Part shown: positions 56,707 to 64,000 of the stretch, piece after piece | Numbering within the stretch: position 1 is the first letter of the stretch | How the letters are laid out: each line of letters begins with the position of its first letter | Origin: PALSA-607 sp036510735 | GTDB taxonomy: Bacteria > Actinomycetota > Actinomycetes > Acidothermales > Acidothermaceae | Length of the DNA stretch: 64,000 nucleotides | Direction of reading: 5' to 3' | NCBI GenBank assembly: GCA_036510735.1 | Contig: DATCDK010000240.1 | Location: 1-64,000, forward strand | Notes under the pieces: generated by a model | Databases searched by the model: none | Told to the model about the DNA's origin: nothing | The model's input: the letters and a program-made list of their open reading frames with translations, nothing else | Translations under genes and position numbers: made by a program

Positions 56707-58055
56707 GAGACCGAGAGGTCGATCACGACGCCGGGTTCTGGGGCGGCGACGCGCACGCAATCGCGTCCGGCTGCCTTCGCGACATAGAGCGCGGTGTCGG
56801 CTGCATCGAGCAGTCGGTGCAAGTCGCCGCCGGTCACCGAGAGTTCGCTGACGCCGACGGAGACCGTGACACTGATCCACTCGCCGCTGTCGGCGCGCAC
56901 CCGAATGTCGCGAACCTGGGTGCGCAGCCGTTCGGCGGCACCTTCGGCATCGAGCAGGTTGAGTCCAGAGAGAACCGCGCCGAACTCCTCGCCGCCGAGC
57001 CGGCCGACGAGGTCGCGTGGCCGCAGGGCTTGCGCGATGGTGCGGGCGACGGCGGCCAACACCTCATCGCCCGCGAGGTGCCCGTGCTTGTCGTTGACGG
57101 ACTTGAAGTGGTCGACGTCGATCATCAAGATCGCCAGATGGTCGTTGCTGGCCGCTGCTCGTTCGACTTCGCGGCCCGCGACCTCACGCCAGTACTGCGG
57201 GTTCGCGACATCGGTGAGTAGGTCGGTGCGGACAGCTTGCCGAAGCCCACTGAACAGCTGGTGCTCGAGCAACAGCACGGGCGGCAGTAACAGCACAGCG
57301 AGCATCGGTTCGGTGGCCCACAAGACAGCAGCCAAGGTGCCGAGGCAGGCTGCGACGGCGTCGACGACCAAGCCTTCGCGGTCTTGTAAGAAGCCGCGTA
57401 GCGCTGCTGGGCCCGCGGTCATGACGACGACGGCAGCGATCAGGAGCGCATTCACGGCCCAATAGGTCAAGACAGCGAGTGCCAACGAAACGGCGGCGAT
57501 GCCGCCCCTGGTGAATTGACTCGCCGTCACGTTCGTGTCCATCGTCGCGTGCAGAACGAGCCGGTGGACCAGCGAGGCGCCACCATAGGCCAGCCCCAGG
57601 GCTGCGGTGTTGTACACGCACTTGAGTAGCTGTCCGCGCCACACCCGGGCGTAGACATAGGCCCGCAACAAGACCACGGTGACCATCACGTACGCGGGCG
57701 GCAGCAGCAGCGCGATCGGCAACAGCCAGACCGCCATGAGGTCCCTCGATACGCGGTCCTGCCGAGCCCGGGGCCAGGCGAAGCGCATCGATATCTCGGC
57801 ACTGGCGACCGCCGCGAAGGCGAACGTGCCAGCAACAGCGAGCTGGTGATAGGCCGGAGCGTGCAGCGGAGCGCCTGCGAGCAGTCCCAAGATGGCCGTG
57901 GTAAGTGCCGTGAGGTATGCGGCGATGCCGGTGAGCACGACGATTCGGGCTGGCAAGGACAATTGCCAGATGCTCCACGCAGCCCAGCGTCTCTGGCGAG
58001 AAGCGCCTAAGACCGTGTTGCGTGTCACTTCTGCGGGTCTCCCGCCCTTCCTCAT
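56679..58055 (-). CDS. membrane diguanylate cyclase (GGDEF)
   Basis: This is a 458-residue protein. Residues of roughly 30-270 hold several hydrophobic helices forming a membrane sensor. The GGDEF domain has LTDVANPQYW, LMIDVDHFKSVNDKHGHLAGDEVL and the catalytic GGEEF, with an inhibitory RxxD site (RPRD) five residues before it. No EAL domain is present. It should synthesise c-di-GMP from GTP in response to an unknown membrane signal. It is convergent with the pirin gene and divergent from the hut operon. Confidence 0.9.
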   Translation of the reverse strand: MRKGGRPAEVTRNTVLGASRQRRWAAWSIWQLSLPARIVVLTGIAAYLTALTTAILGLLAGAPLHAPAYHQLAVAGTFAFAAVASAEISMRFAWPRARQDRVSRDLMAVWLLPIALLLPPAYVMVTVVLLRAYVYARVWRGQLLKCVYNTAALGLAYGGASLVHRLVLHATMDTNVTASQFTRGGIAAVSLALAVLTYWAVNALLIAAVVVMTAGPAALRGFLQDREGLVVDAVAACLGTLAAVLWATEPMLAVLLLPPVLLLEHQLFSGLRQAVRTDLLTDVANPQYWREVAGREVERAAASNDHLAILMIDVDHFKSVNDKHGHLAGDEVLAAVARTIAQALRPRDLVGRLGGEEFGAVLSGLNLLDAEGAAERLRTQVRDIRVRADSGEWISVTVSVGVSELSVTGGDLHRLLDAADTALYVAKAAGRDCVRVAAPEPGVVIDLSVSQASSSVEP

Positions 58056-58139
58056 GTACCTCGTCGCATCACGCCCCGCAGGCGAGGATCGGGCGCCCTG
58101 CGCTGCGGACTTTACGGGGTCTGGTCCGCCGTGTCACCG

Positions 58140-58164
58140 CTGTCCGGGTTAAGAATCCGGACAG
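58140..58164. repeat. inverted repeat in the GGDEF-hut intergenic region
   Basis: CTGTCCGG-GTTAAGAAT-CCGGACAG is a perfect 8-bp inverted repeat with a 9-base AT-rich loop. It lies about 85 bp upstream of the divergent GGDEF gene and about 150 bp before the hut leader. It could be an operator or a cruciform. The 405-bp gap 58056-58460 contains no protein gene other than the possible leader peptide. Confidence 0.5.
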
Positions 58165-58311
58165 AATGAGGCCGATCGCTCACAAGTGATCTCGTTTGGC
58201 GGATCAAGGCTGATCAACGGCGGTAGGGGCCGATTCGGCCGGCGGGTCGACAAGCACCCGCCTGGCACTCGCCCAGCACTTGCCCTGCGCTTGCGAGGGA
58301 GGTGATCAATC

Positions 58312-58335
58312 ATGCGCGATTGGACCTGGACGTAA
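58312..58335 (+). CDS. possible 7-codon leader peptide before hutH
   Basis: ATG 58312 opens a 7-codon ORF, MRDWTWT, ending at TAA 58333-58335. It is preceded by GGAGGTGATC, a ten-base perfect complement of the 3' end of 16S rRNA, with normal spacing. No longer ORF uses this site well: the overlapping frame from GTG 58302, in frame with hutH, starts within the Shine-Dalgarno. Two of seven codons are Trp. Hairpins follow at 58363-58376 and 58383-58424. This arrangement resembles attenuation leaders, but the biological link of Trp codons to histidine use is unclear. Confidence 0.4.
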   Translation: MRDWTWT

Positions 58336-58382
58336 AGAGACGAACAAGCTCAGGTACCCCGTCAGCGATTTCGCTGGCGAGT

Positions 58383-58424
58383 CTCGGGTGGCCGGATGGA
58401 CCTGCCGTCGTCCGGCCACCCGAG
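58383..58424 (+). promoter_or_regulatory. strong hairpin in the hutH leader
   Basis: CTCGGGTGGCCGGA (58383-58396) and TCCGGCCACCCGAG (58411-58424) are perfect 14-bp complements around a 14-base loop. The hairpin ends 36 bp before the hutH ATG. A smaller stem CAGCGA-TT-TCGCTG (58363-58376) precedes it. No T run follows on the plus strand, so it is not a classical terminator. It may regulate translation or transcript stability of the hut operon. Confidence 0.6.
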
Positions 58425-58460
58425 AGCTCAATCCGCTGCGAGCGCGGCAGACTGTCCCCC

Positions 58461-60026
58461 ATGACGCAGACCCGCCCCATAACGACGGGCAGAGTGACCG
58501 TCGTCGCGGTTGGACAGCCGCTCGAGCCAGCCCAGGTGGTTGCCGTCGCCCGGGGTGGTGCTCGGGTCTCAGTGAGTGCTTCGGCGCTTGCCCGCGTTGC
58601 GGCGTCGCGAGCACACGTCGAGGCGCTGGCGGAGTCTGGCGAGCCCGTGTACGGCGTTTCCACCGGATTCGGCGCGCTCGCCACCAGGCACATTGCACCT
58701 GACCTGCGCGCCCAGTTGCAGCGCTCGCTCGTTCGCTCGCATGCGGCCGGCAGTGGCGCAGAGGTCGAGCGCGAAGTTGTGCGGGCGATGATGCTGCTTC
58801 GGCTTGCGACGTTGGCGACCGGTCGCACCGGCGTCCGGCCGTTGATTGTCGAGGGGTACGCGGCGATGCTGAACGCCGGCGTCACTCCAGTGGTGTATGA
58901 GTTCGGCTCGCTTGGGTGTTCCGGTGACCTCGCGCCACTCGCGCATTGCGCGTTGGCGTTGATGGGCGAGGGTTCGGTGCGCGACGCCTCCGGCACGTTG
59001 ATGCCCGCTGCTACTGCCTTGCTTGCCGCTGGCATCGAGCCCGTGGTCTTGAGCGCGAAGGAAGGTCTCGCGCTGATCAATGGCACTGACGGCATGCTGG
59101 GCATGTTGCTGCTGGCGTGTCACGACTTGTCGATGTTGGCAAAGAGCGCGGACATTGCAGCGGCCATGAGCGTTGAGGCGATCCTGGGCACCGACGCGGT
59201 TTTCGCGGCCGACCTGCAGGCACTGCGGCCACATCCCGGCCAGGCTGCATCGGCAGCAAACCTTCGTGCTTTGCTGGCCGGCTCGCCCATCGTTGAGTCG
59301 CATCGCATTGACTGCACGCTGGTTCAGGACGCCTATTCACTGCGTTGCGCGCCGCAGGTTGCTGGGGCGTTTCGTGACACGCTCGCGCATGCGTTGACCG
59401 TCGCTGGCCGCGAGCTGGCGAGCGCGATCGACAACCCGGTCGTGCTGCCCGACGGCCGGGTCGAGTCGAACGGAAACTTTCACGGCGCACCACTCGGCTA
59501 CGTGCTCGACTTTCTTGCTATCGCGGCTGCTGACCTCGCGTCGATGTCGGAGCGGCGCAGCGACCGGTTGCTCGATGTGGCCCGCTCGCACGGACTGCCG
59601 GCGTTCCTCGCCGTTGATCCGGGCGTCGACTCGGGGCACATGATCGCGCAGTACACGCAAGCCGCGATCGTCAGTGAGTTGAAGCGACTCGCGGTGCCGG
59701 CGAGCGTCGACTCGATCCCGTCGTCGGCGATGCAGGAGGATCACGTCTCGATGGGCTGGTCAGCCGGTCGTAAGTTGCTGCGCTCTGTCGACGGGTTGAC
59801 TCGTGTGCTTGCGATCGAAATTCTCACCGCGGCAAGGGCGTTGGACTTGCGTGCACCGCTGCTGCCCGCGCCGGGAACGGCAGCGGTGGTTGGGGCCTTG
59901 CGTACCCGCGTTGCAGGGCCGGACGTCGACCGGTGGCTGTCTCCGGAGATCGAGGCCGCGGTCGAGTTGACCCGTGCAGGGGTATTCGTGGACGCCGCTG
60001 AGTCTGTGATCGGAGAGCTGTCTTGA
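58461..60026 (+). CDS. hutH: histidine ammonia-lyase
   Basis: This 521-residue enzyme deaminates L-histidine to trans-urocanate. The MIO prosthetic group forms from the Cys-Ser-Gly in GSLGCSGDLAPLAHCALALMGEG. VYGVSTGFGALATRHI near residue 60 carries the catalytic Tyr, and FHGAPLGYVLDFLAIAAADLASMSERR and DSIPSSAMQEDHVSMG are family hallmarks. Start ATG 58461 (MTQTRPITT) has no clear Shine-Dalgarno, and a start a few codons later is possible. It is the first gene of the hut operon, 13 bp before hutU. Confidence 0.92.
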   Translation: MTQTRPITTGRVTVVAVGQPLEPAQVVAVARGGARVSVSASALARVAASRAHVEALAESGEPVYGVSTGFGALATRHIAPDLRAQLQRSLVRSHAAGSGAEVEREVVRAMMLLRLATLATGRTGVRPLIVEGYAAMLNAGVTPVVYEFGSLGCSGDLAPLAHCALALMGEGSVRDASGTLMPAATALLAAGIEPVVLSAKEGLALINGTDGMLGMLLLACHDLSMLAKSADIAAAMSVEAILGTDAVFAADLQALRPHPGQAASAANLRALLAGSPIVESHRIDCTLVQDAYSLRCAPQVAGAFRDTLAHALTVAGRELASAIDNPVVLPDGRVESNGNFHGAPLGYVLDFLAIAAADLASMSERRSDRLLDVARSHGLPAFLAVDPGVDSGHMIAQYTQAAIVSELKRLAVPASVDSIPSSAMQEDHVSMGWSAGRKLLRSVDGLTRVLAIEILTAARALDLRAPLLPAPGTAAVVGALRTRVAGPDVDRWLSPEIEAAVELTRAGVFVDAAESVIGELS

Positions 60027-60039
60027 TAGGAACGCGGTC

Positions 60040-61749
60040 ATGAGCGGACCTCGCCCGGTGCAGGCGCCGCGCGGAACCACCCTGTCGTGTCTTGGCTGGC
60101 CGCAGGAAGCCGCGATGCGGATGCTGATGAACAACCTCGATCCTGCCGTCGCCGAACGTCCCGACGACCTCGTCGTCTATGGCGGTACCGGGAAGGCTGC
60201 GCGCGATTGGAATTCGTTCGACGCGATCGTGCGTACGCTGCAGACCTTGAAGGACGACGAGACGATGCTCGTGCAGTCGGGTCGACCGGTCGGCGTGATG
60301 CGCACACATGAATGGGCGCCGCGGGTTTTGATCGCCAACTCCAACCTGGTCGGTGATTGGGCGACGTGGCCGGAGTTCCGGCGGCTCGAGCACCTCGGGC
60401 TGACTATGTACGGGCAGATGACAGCGGGTTCGTGGATCTACATCGGCACGCAGGGAATCCTGCAAGGCACTTACGAGACCTTCGCCGCCGTTGCTGCGAA
60501 GAGGTTCGGGGGCACGCTGGCCGGGACGCTGACATTGACTGGCGGCTGCGGTGGGATGGGTGGTGCGCAACCACTCGCAGTCACGATGAACGGCGGCGCG
60601 GTCATCGTCGTCGACGTTGACCCGGGTCGGCTGGAGCGACGTGTTTCGCAGCGTTATCTCGACGAGTGGACCGCAGACATCGACGTTGCGCTGGAGCGCG
60701 CGTTGGCCGCGAAACGCGATGGGCGGGCGCTGTCGGTTGGGCTCGTCGGCAACTGTGCTTTTGTTTTTCCTGAGTTGCTGCGACGTGGGATACCGATCGA
60801 CATCGTGACTGACCAGACCTCGGCACATGACCCACTGTCGTACCTGCCCGAGGGCATCGACATCGCCGACTGGCATGACTACGCGGAAGCCAAGCCGGAG
60901 GAGTTCACCGACCGCGCTCGCACGTCGATGGCCATGCAGGTCGAGGCAATGGTCGGCTTCATGGATGCCGGTGCCGAGGTCTTCGACTACGGCAACTCCA
61001 TTCGCGGCGAGGCCCAGCTCGCCGGATATGAACGCGCGTTCGCGTTCCCCGGGTTCGTGCCGGCCTACATCAGGCCGCTCTTCTGTGAAGGCAAGGGACC
61101 GTTTCGGTGGGCCGCGCTGTCGGGCGACCCGGCCGACATCGCGGTCACGGATCGCGCGGTGCTTGAACTGTTCCCCGACAACGAGCCGCTCGAGCGGTGG
61201 ATTCGATCGGCTCAGGAGAAGGTCGCTTTCCAGGGCTTGCCCGCGCGTATCTGCTGGCTCGGTTACGGAGAACGCCACCTCGCTGGCCTGCGCTTCAACG
61301 AGCTGGTAGCGCGGGGCGAGATCAGCGCGCCCATCGTGATCGGGCGCGACCATCTCGACGCAGGATCGGTTGCCTCGCCTTACCGCGAGACCGAAGCAAT
61401 GGCCGACGGGTCCGACGCGATCGCCGACTGGCCACTTCTGAACGCGCTGGTCAATACGGCGTCGGGTGCGTCATGGGTATCGATCCATCATGGTGGCGGC
61501 GTCGGCATCGGTCGATCGATTCACGCGGGGCAAGTGAGTGTCGCCGACGGCACACCGTTGGCCGCACAGAAACTCGAACGAGTACTGACGAACGACCCGG
61601 GTATGGGCGTGATCCGTCATGTCGACGCCGGGTACGAACTGGCGAACGAGGTTGCGGTGCAACGCGGGGTGCGGATTCCCATGCACGAGGGTTCAGTGCA
61701 CGAGGGTTCCGTGCAGGAAGATCTAATGCACGAATCCGCACCCGAGTGA
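60040..61749 (+). CDS. hutU: urocanate hydratase
   Basis: This 569-residue NAD+-dependent enzyme converts urocanate to 4-imidazolone-5-propionate. Family sequence includes VYGGTGKAARDW, LQSGRPVGV-like MLVQSGRPVGVMRTHEWAPR, MTAGSWIYIGTQGILQGTYETF, the NAD site TGGCGGMGGAQPLA and the catalytic Cys in PLFCEGKGPFRWAALSG. The family core ends near RIPM. A 21-residue extension built of five-residue repeats (MHEGS VHEGS VQEDL MHESA) follows and is unusual. The stop overlaps the next start by 4 bp (GTGA). Confidence 0.94.
   Translation: MSGPRPVQAPRGTTLSCLGWPQEAAMRMLMNNLDPAVAERPDDLVVYGGTGKAARDWNSFDAIVRTLQTLKDDETMLVQSGRPVGVMRTHEWAPRVLIANSNLVGDWATWPEFRRLEHLGLTMYGQMTAGSWIYIGTQGILQGTYETFAAVAAKRFGGTLAGTLTLTGGCGGMGGAQPLAVTMNGGAVIVVDVDPGRLERRVSQRYLDEWTADIDVALERALAAKRDGRALSVGLVGNCAFVFPELLRRGIPIDIVTDQTSAHDPLSYLPEGIDIADWHDYAEAKPEEFTDRARTSMAMQVEAMVGFMDAGAEVFDYGNSIRGEAQLAGYERAFAFPGFVPAYIRPLFCEGKGPFRWAALSGDPADIAVTDRAVLELFPDNEPLERWIRSAQEKVAFQGLPARICWLGYGERHLAGLRFNELVARGEISAPIVIGRDHLDAGSVASPYRETEAMADGSDAIADWPLLNALVNTASGASWVSIHHGGGVGIGRSIHAGQVSVADGTPLAAQKLERVLTNDPGMGVIRHVDAGYELANEVAVQRGVRIPMHEGSVHEGSVQEDLMHESAPE
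61681..61740 (+). repeat. four imperfect 15-bp repeats at the hutU 3' end
   Basis: Four consecutive 15-bp units at 61681, 61696, 61711 and 61726 (for example GTGCACGAGGGTTCC) encode four degenerate pentapeptides at the HutU C-terminus. The first two differ only at their first and last bases; the third and fourth are diverged. They probably arose by slippage. Confidence 0.75.
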
Positions 61750-63056
61750 GCGTCCCTATCCCAGTGAATGCGGTGGCCGCCGACGTTGGTGACACGTTCG
61801 ACCGGCTCTGGTCGGAGTTGCTGCCGATCGGTCGCTCGTCTTCAGGGGGCTACCGCAGATTCGCCTGGAACGACGCTGACCTTGCCGCTCGGTCGTGGTT
61901 CTCCTCTGCCGCCAGTGCACGGGGCCTTGATGTGCAGACCGATCGCAACGGCAATCTGTGGGCGTGGTGGTTGCCGACCGGTTGGTCGGGTGAGCCGCGG
62001 GACGCGTTTGTCAGCGGGTCGCACCTCGATTCGGTGCCGGACGGCGGTGCGTTCGATGGTCCGCTAGGAGTGGTCTCCGCGCTGTGCGCGATCGGCGTGC
62101 TTCGCAGTCGTGGAGTGCAGCCGTTGCGGCCGATAGCTGTTGTCGTATTCGCCGACGAGGAGGGCGCCCGCTTCGGAGTGGCATGCGCTGGGTCGCGGCT
62201 GGCGACGGGCGCGCTGGAACCTTCGGCGGCGCGGGGCCTTACCGATATCGACGGGGTGAGTCTCGACGACGCGATGCGTCGCGCTGGTGTTGACACCACG
62301 CAGCTAGGCCGCGACGACGAAACTCTGCGCAGGGTTGGCGTCTTCGTGGAGCTGCATATCGAGCAGGGCCAAGCACTGGTCGATCTCGACGCGCCGCTAG
62401 GGATCGGCACGAGTATCTGGCCACACGGGCGATGGCGCTTCTCCTTCGAGGGCGAGGCAAACCACGCTGGTACCACGCGAATGACCGACCGACGCGACCC
62501 GATGCTGCCGTTCGCCGCAGCAGTTATTGCAGCTCGCATACTCGCCACTAAGCAAGGTGGCGTCGCAACGTTCGGTCGCGTGCACGTCCAGCCGAACGGC
62601 ACGAACGCGATCCCATCGTCGGTGACGGGGTGGCTCGACGCGCGCGGGCCAGACCAGGCGGTTGTGGACGCGATCGTCAGTGGGGTCTCGGCGAACGCGC
62701 ACGCACGCGCGGCTGCCGAGCGGGTGGAGCTCGCCGTGACAGCTGAGTCGGTCTCGGCGGTCGTCGAGTTCTCAGCCGACGCGAATGCACGCTTACATCG
62801 GGTGCTCGACTCGGTGGCCGGTGTCGGTCCCGTGGTTGGTGTCGGTCGGGTACCGGACCTCGGGACGGGTGCCGGACACGATGCCGGTGTGCTGTCGTCC
62901 ATGGTCCCCACGGCGATGCTCTTCGTGCGTAATCCGACCGGTGTCTCACACTCGCCGACAGAGTTCGCCGAACGTGCCGACTGCCTTGTAGGTGTCGAGG
63001 CGCTTGCGGCTGTGATGGCCGATTGGGTCAGCACTCCGCCGGTCGAGGCGAGCTGA
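61746..63056 (+). CDS. M20-family amidohydrolase (allantoate amidohydrolase/N-carbamoyl-amino-acid hydrolase type)
   Basis: This 436-residue metallohydrolase starts at GTG 61746, coupled to hutU by GTGA; the 183-residue upstream extension is a hutU shadow. Metal-binding elements are SGSHLDSVPDGGAFDGPLGV, FADEEGARFGVACAGSR and VELHIEQGQALVD, with the dimerisation-domain EANHAGTTRMTDRRDP and the final VGVSHSPTEF-like GVSHSPTEFAERAD. In some actinobacterial hut clusters a homologue sits in this position. It may hydrolyse the N-formyl or N-formimino glutamate formed in the HutF branch, but the activity is not proven by sequence. Confidence 0.85.
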   Translation: MSVPIPVNAVAADVGDTFDRLWSELLPIGRSSSGGYRRFAWNDADLAARSWFSSAASARGLDVQTDRNGNLWAWWLPTGWSGEPRDAFVSGSHLDSVPDGGAFDGPLGVVSALCAIGVLRSRGVQPLRPIAVVVFADEEGARFGVACAGSRLATGALEPSAARGLTDIDGVSLDDAMRRAGVDTTQLGRDDETLRRVGVFVELHIEQGQALVDLDAPLGIGTSIWPHGRWRFSFEGEANHAGTTRMTDRRDPMLPFAAAVIAARILATKQGGVATFGRVHVQPNGTNAIPSSVTGWLDARGPDQAVVDAIVSGVSANAHARAAAERVELAVTAESVSAVVEFSADANARLHRVLDSVAGVGPVVGVGRVPDLGTGAGHDAGVLSSMVPTAMLFVRNPTGVSHSPTEFAERADCLVGVEALAAVMADWVSTPPVEAS

Positions 63057-63058
63057 CA

Positions 63059-64000
63059 ATGCCATCGTGGTGGTGTGAGAACGCATGGCTGCCTCCGGGT
63101 CGGGTAGCGCCTCGCGTTTTCGTCACCGTGACCGACGGCCGCATCATCGGTATCGAGGAAGGCGTCGACCCTCCGCCAACTGCGCAGCGATTGACCGGAT
63201 TGGTGATTCCGGGTCTTGCGAATGTGCACTCGCACGCATTCCATCGCGCGCTACGTGGCCGAACGCAGGCGGGGCGCGGTGACTTCTGGACGTGGCGCGA
63301 ACAGATGTACGCCGTGGCGAATCGGCTCGATCCGGAGAACTACTTGGCGCTCGCCCGGGCCACTTACGCCGAGATGGCGTTGGCCGGCATTACGTGCGTC
63401 GGCGAGTTCCACTACGCGCACCATCAGCCTGGCGGCGTTCCGTACTCCGACCCAAACGCCATGGGCGCCGCGCTGATCGAAGCGGCGGCACAAGTCGGCG
63501 TCCGGTTGACGTTGCTTGATACCTGTTACTTGGCAGGCGGAGTAGGCGAACCGCTGTTGCCCGTACAAGAGCGCTTTAGTGACGGCGACGCCGCTGGATG
63601 GGCTGCTCGGGTGAGCTCGCTTCATGGCAGCGCACCACACGTGCGCATCGGCGCGGCGATCCACTCGGTGCGCGCGGTGCCAGCGGATCAACTTGGCGAG
63701 GTTGCTGACTGGGCGCGCGCACGCGCCGTCCCGCTTCATTTCCATTTATCTGAACAGCGTGCCGAAAATGACGCGTGCATCGAGCGGTATGGCGTCACTC
63801 CTACTCAGCTGCTCGCCGACTTGGGTGCGTTGGGTGCGGCAGCGACGGCCGTGCATGCAACGCATCTGACCGCCGACGACATTGCGTTACTTGCGTCGAG
63901 TTCGACAGGCGTATGTCTGTGCCCGACGACCGAACGCGATCTCGCCGATGGAATCGGTCCGGCGGGTGCGTTGGCGGCAGCTGGTGTGGCGCTGTCGGTT
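63059..64000 (+). CDS. hutF: formimidoylglutamate deiminase (partial, cut by the window end)
   Basis: An open frame from ATG 63059, two bases after the previous stop, runs 314 codons to the window edge without a stop. It begins MPSWWCENAWLPPGRVAPRV and contains the metal motif VIPGLANVHSHAFHRALRGRTQ, then DFWTWREQMYAVANRL, GITCVGEFHYAHHQPGG, GAAIHSVRAVP, HFHLSEQRAENDAC and CLCPTTERDLADGIGP. These are characteristic of HutF, which deiminates N-formimino-L-glutamate to N-formyl-L-glutamate and ammonia. The C-terminal part lies beyond the window. Confidence 0.92.
   Translation, partial: MPSWWCENAWLPPGRVAPRVFVTVTDGRIIGIEEGVDPPPTAQRLTGLVIPGLANVHSHAFHRALRGRTQAGRGDFWTWREQMYAVANRLDPENYLALARATYAEMALAGITCVGEFHYAHHQPGGVPYSDPNAMGAALIEAAAQVGVRLTLLDTCYLAGGVGEPLLPVQERFSDGDAAGWAARVSSLHGSAPHVRIGAAIHSVRAVPADQLGEVADWARARAVPLHFHLSEQRAENDACIERYGVTPTQLLADLGALGAAATAVHATHLTADDIALLASSSTGVCLCPTTERDLADGIGPAGALAAAGVALSV

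Noticed and set aside
58302..58460. A 53-residue N-terminal extension of HutH from GTG 58302
   Set aside because: The GTG sits inside the Shine-Dalgarno sequence, the added residues have no family similarity, and they cross the perfect hairpin at 58383-58424.
58900..58950. Cys in place of Ala in the MIO triad of HutH (CSG rather than ASG) as a defect
   Set aside because: The Streptomyces type of histidine ammonia-lyase has, as far as I recall, the same Cys-Ser-Gly and is active, so this is a lineage variant and not an anomaly.
61197..61745. A 183-residue N-terminal extension of the M20 amidohydrolase
   Set aside because: It lies wholly inside hutU in another frame and is low in protein-like content. 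GTG 61746 gives the normal family length.
1..64000. CRISPR arrays, tRNA or rRNA genes, insertion sequences and phage attachment sites
   Set aside because: I looked for regularly spaced repeats, cloverleaf-like runs, transposase motifs and terminal inverted repeats and found none. The only tandem repeats are the short ones listed. A covariance-model scan could still find a small RNA I missed.

Overview
The window is GC-rich DNA with frequent GTG/TTG starts, strong Shine-Dalgarno sequences and many 4-bp stop/start overlaps. Small conserved families typical of actinobacteria are present (DUF2630, DUF2277, a 67-residue cold-shock protein, IclR and MarR regulators). I read it as the chromosome of a high-GC actinobacterium, genus not assignable from sequence alone. 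No tRNA, rRNA, CRISPR array or insertion sequence was recognised.

Region 1 (about 0.6-34.7 kb) is an island for catabolism of lignin-type aromatics. (a) Bases 632-4599: feruloyl/p-coumaroyl-CoA synthetase and hydroxycinnamoyl-CoA hydratase-lyase, divergent from a MarR regulator across a perfect 17-bp palindrome, with an IclR gene behind it. (b) Bases 4603-19031, all minus strand: a branched-chain-type ABC importer (livKGFHM), an aryl-aldehyde dehydrogenase, pobA, and a complete protocatechuate 4,5-cleavage pathway (ligK, ligU, a DUF1932-type dehydrogenase, ligJ, ligI, ligA, ligB, ligC), with a divergent IclR gene. (c) Bases 20118-22719: benzaldehyde-type and benzyl-alcohol-type dehydrogenases. 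(d) Bases 22721-34718: an IclR regulator divergent from an eight-gene operon of overlapping genes. It encodes an FAD oxidoreductase, an SDR, two proteins resembling the phenylphosphate-synthase/PEP-synthase subunits, a biotinyl carrier, a biotin-type carboxyltransferase, a HAD phosphatase and an acetoacetyl-CoA-synthetase-like ligase. A CouO-like amidohydrolase lies convergent to it. I interpret (d) as an aryl methyl ketone route of the acetovanillone/4-hydroxyacetophenone type: phosphorylate the phenol, carboxylate the methyl ketone, dephosphorylate, activate with CoA, and cleave to 4-hydroxybenzoate plus acetyl-CoA. With (a)-(c) this would funnel hydroxycinnamates, aryl alcohols/aldehydes and aryl ketones into 4-hydroxybenzoate, protocatechuate, and then pyruvate and oxaloacetate. 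A TTCC-N7-GGAA inverted repeat occurs at four control points of the island.

Region 2 (34.8-58.1 kb) is mixed housekeeping sequence: maf, a tRNA-dihydrouridine synthase, DUF2630, a RecQ-phosphoribosyltransferase fusion, a GGDEF-EAL protein, an amidohydrolase, a GabD-type dehydrogenase, DUF2277, a fatty-acid desaturase, a cold-shock gene with a structured leader, two DHA2-type MFS exporters, a lipoprotein, a trehalose-phosphate-synthase-like GT20 enzyme, a DinB-like protein, a DUF885 metalloprotein, a pirin and a GGDEF protein.

Region 3 (58.3-64.0 kb) is a histidine-utilisation operon: hutH, hutU, an M20 amidohydrolase and hutF, the last truncated by the window edge. A leader with a possible 7-codon ORF and strong hairpins precedes it.
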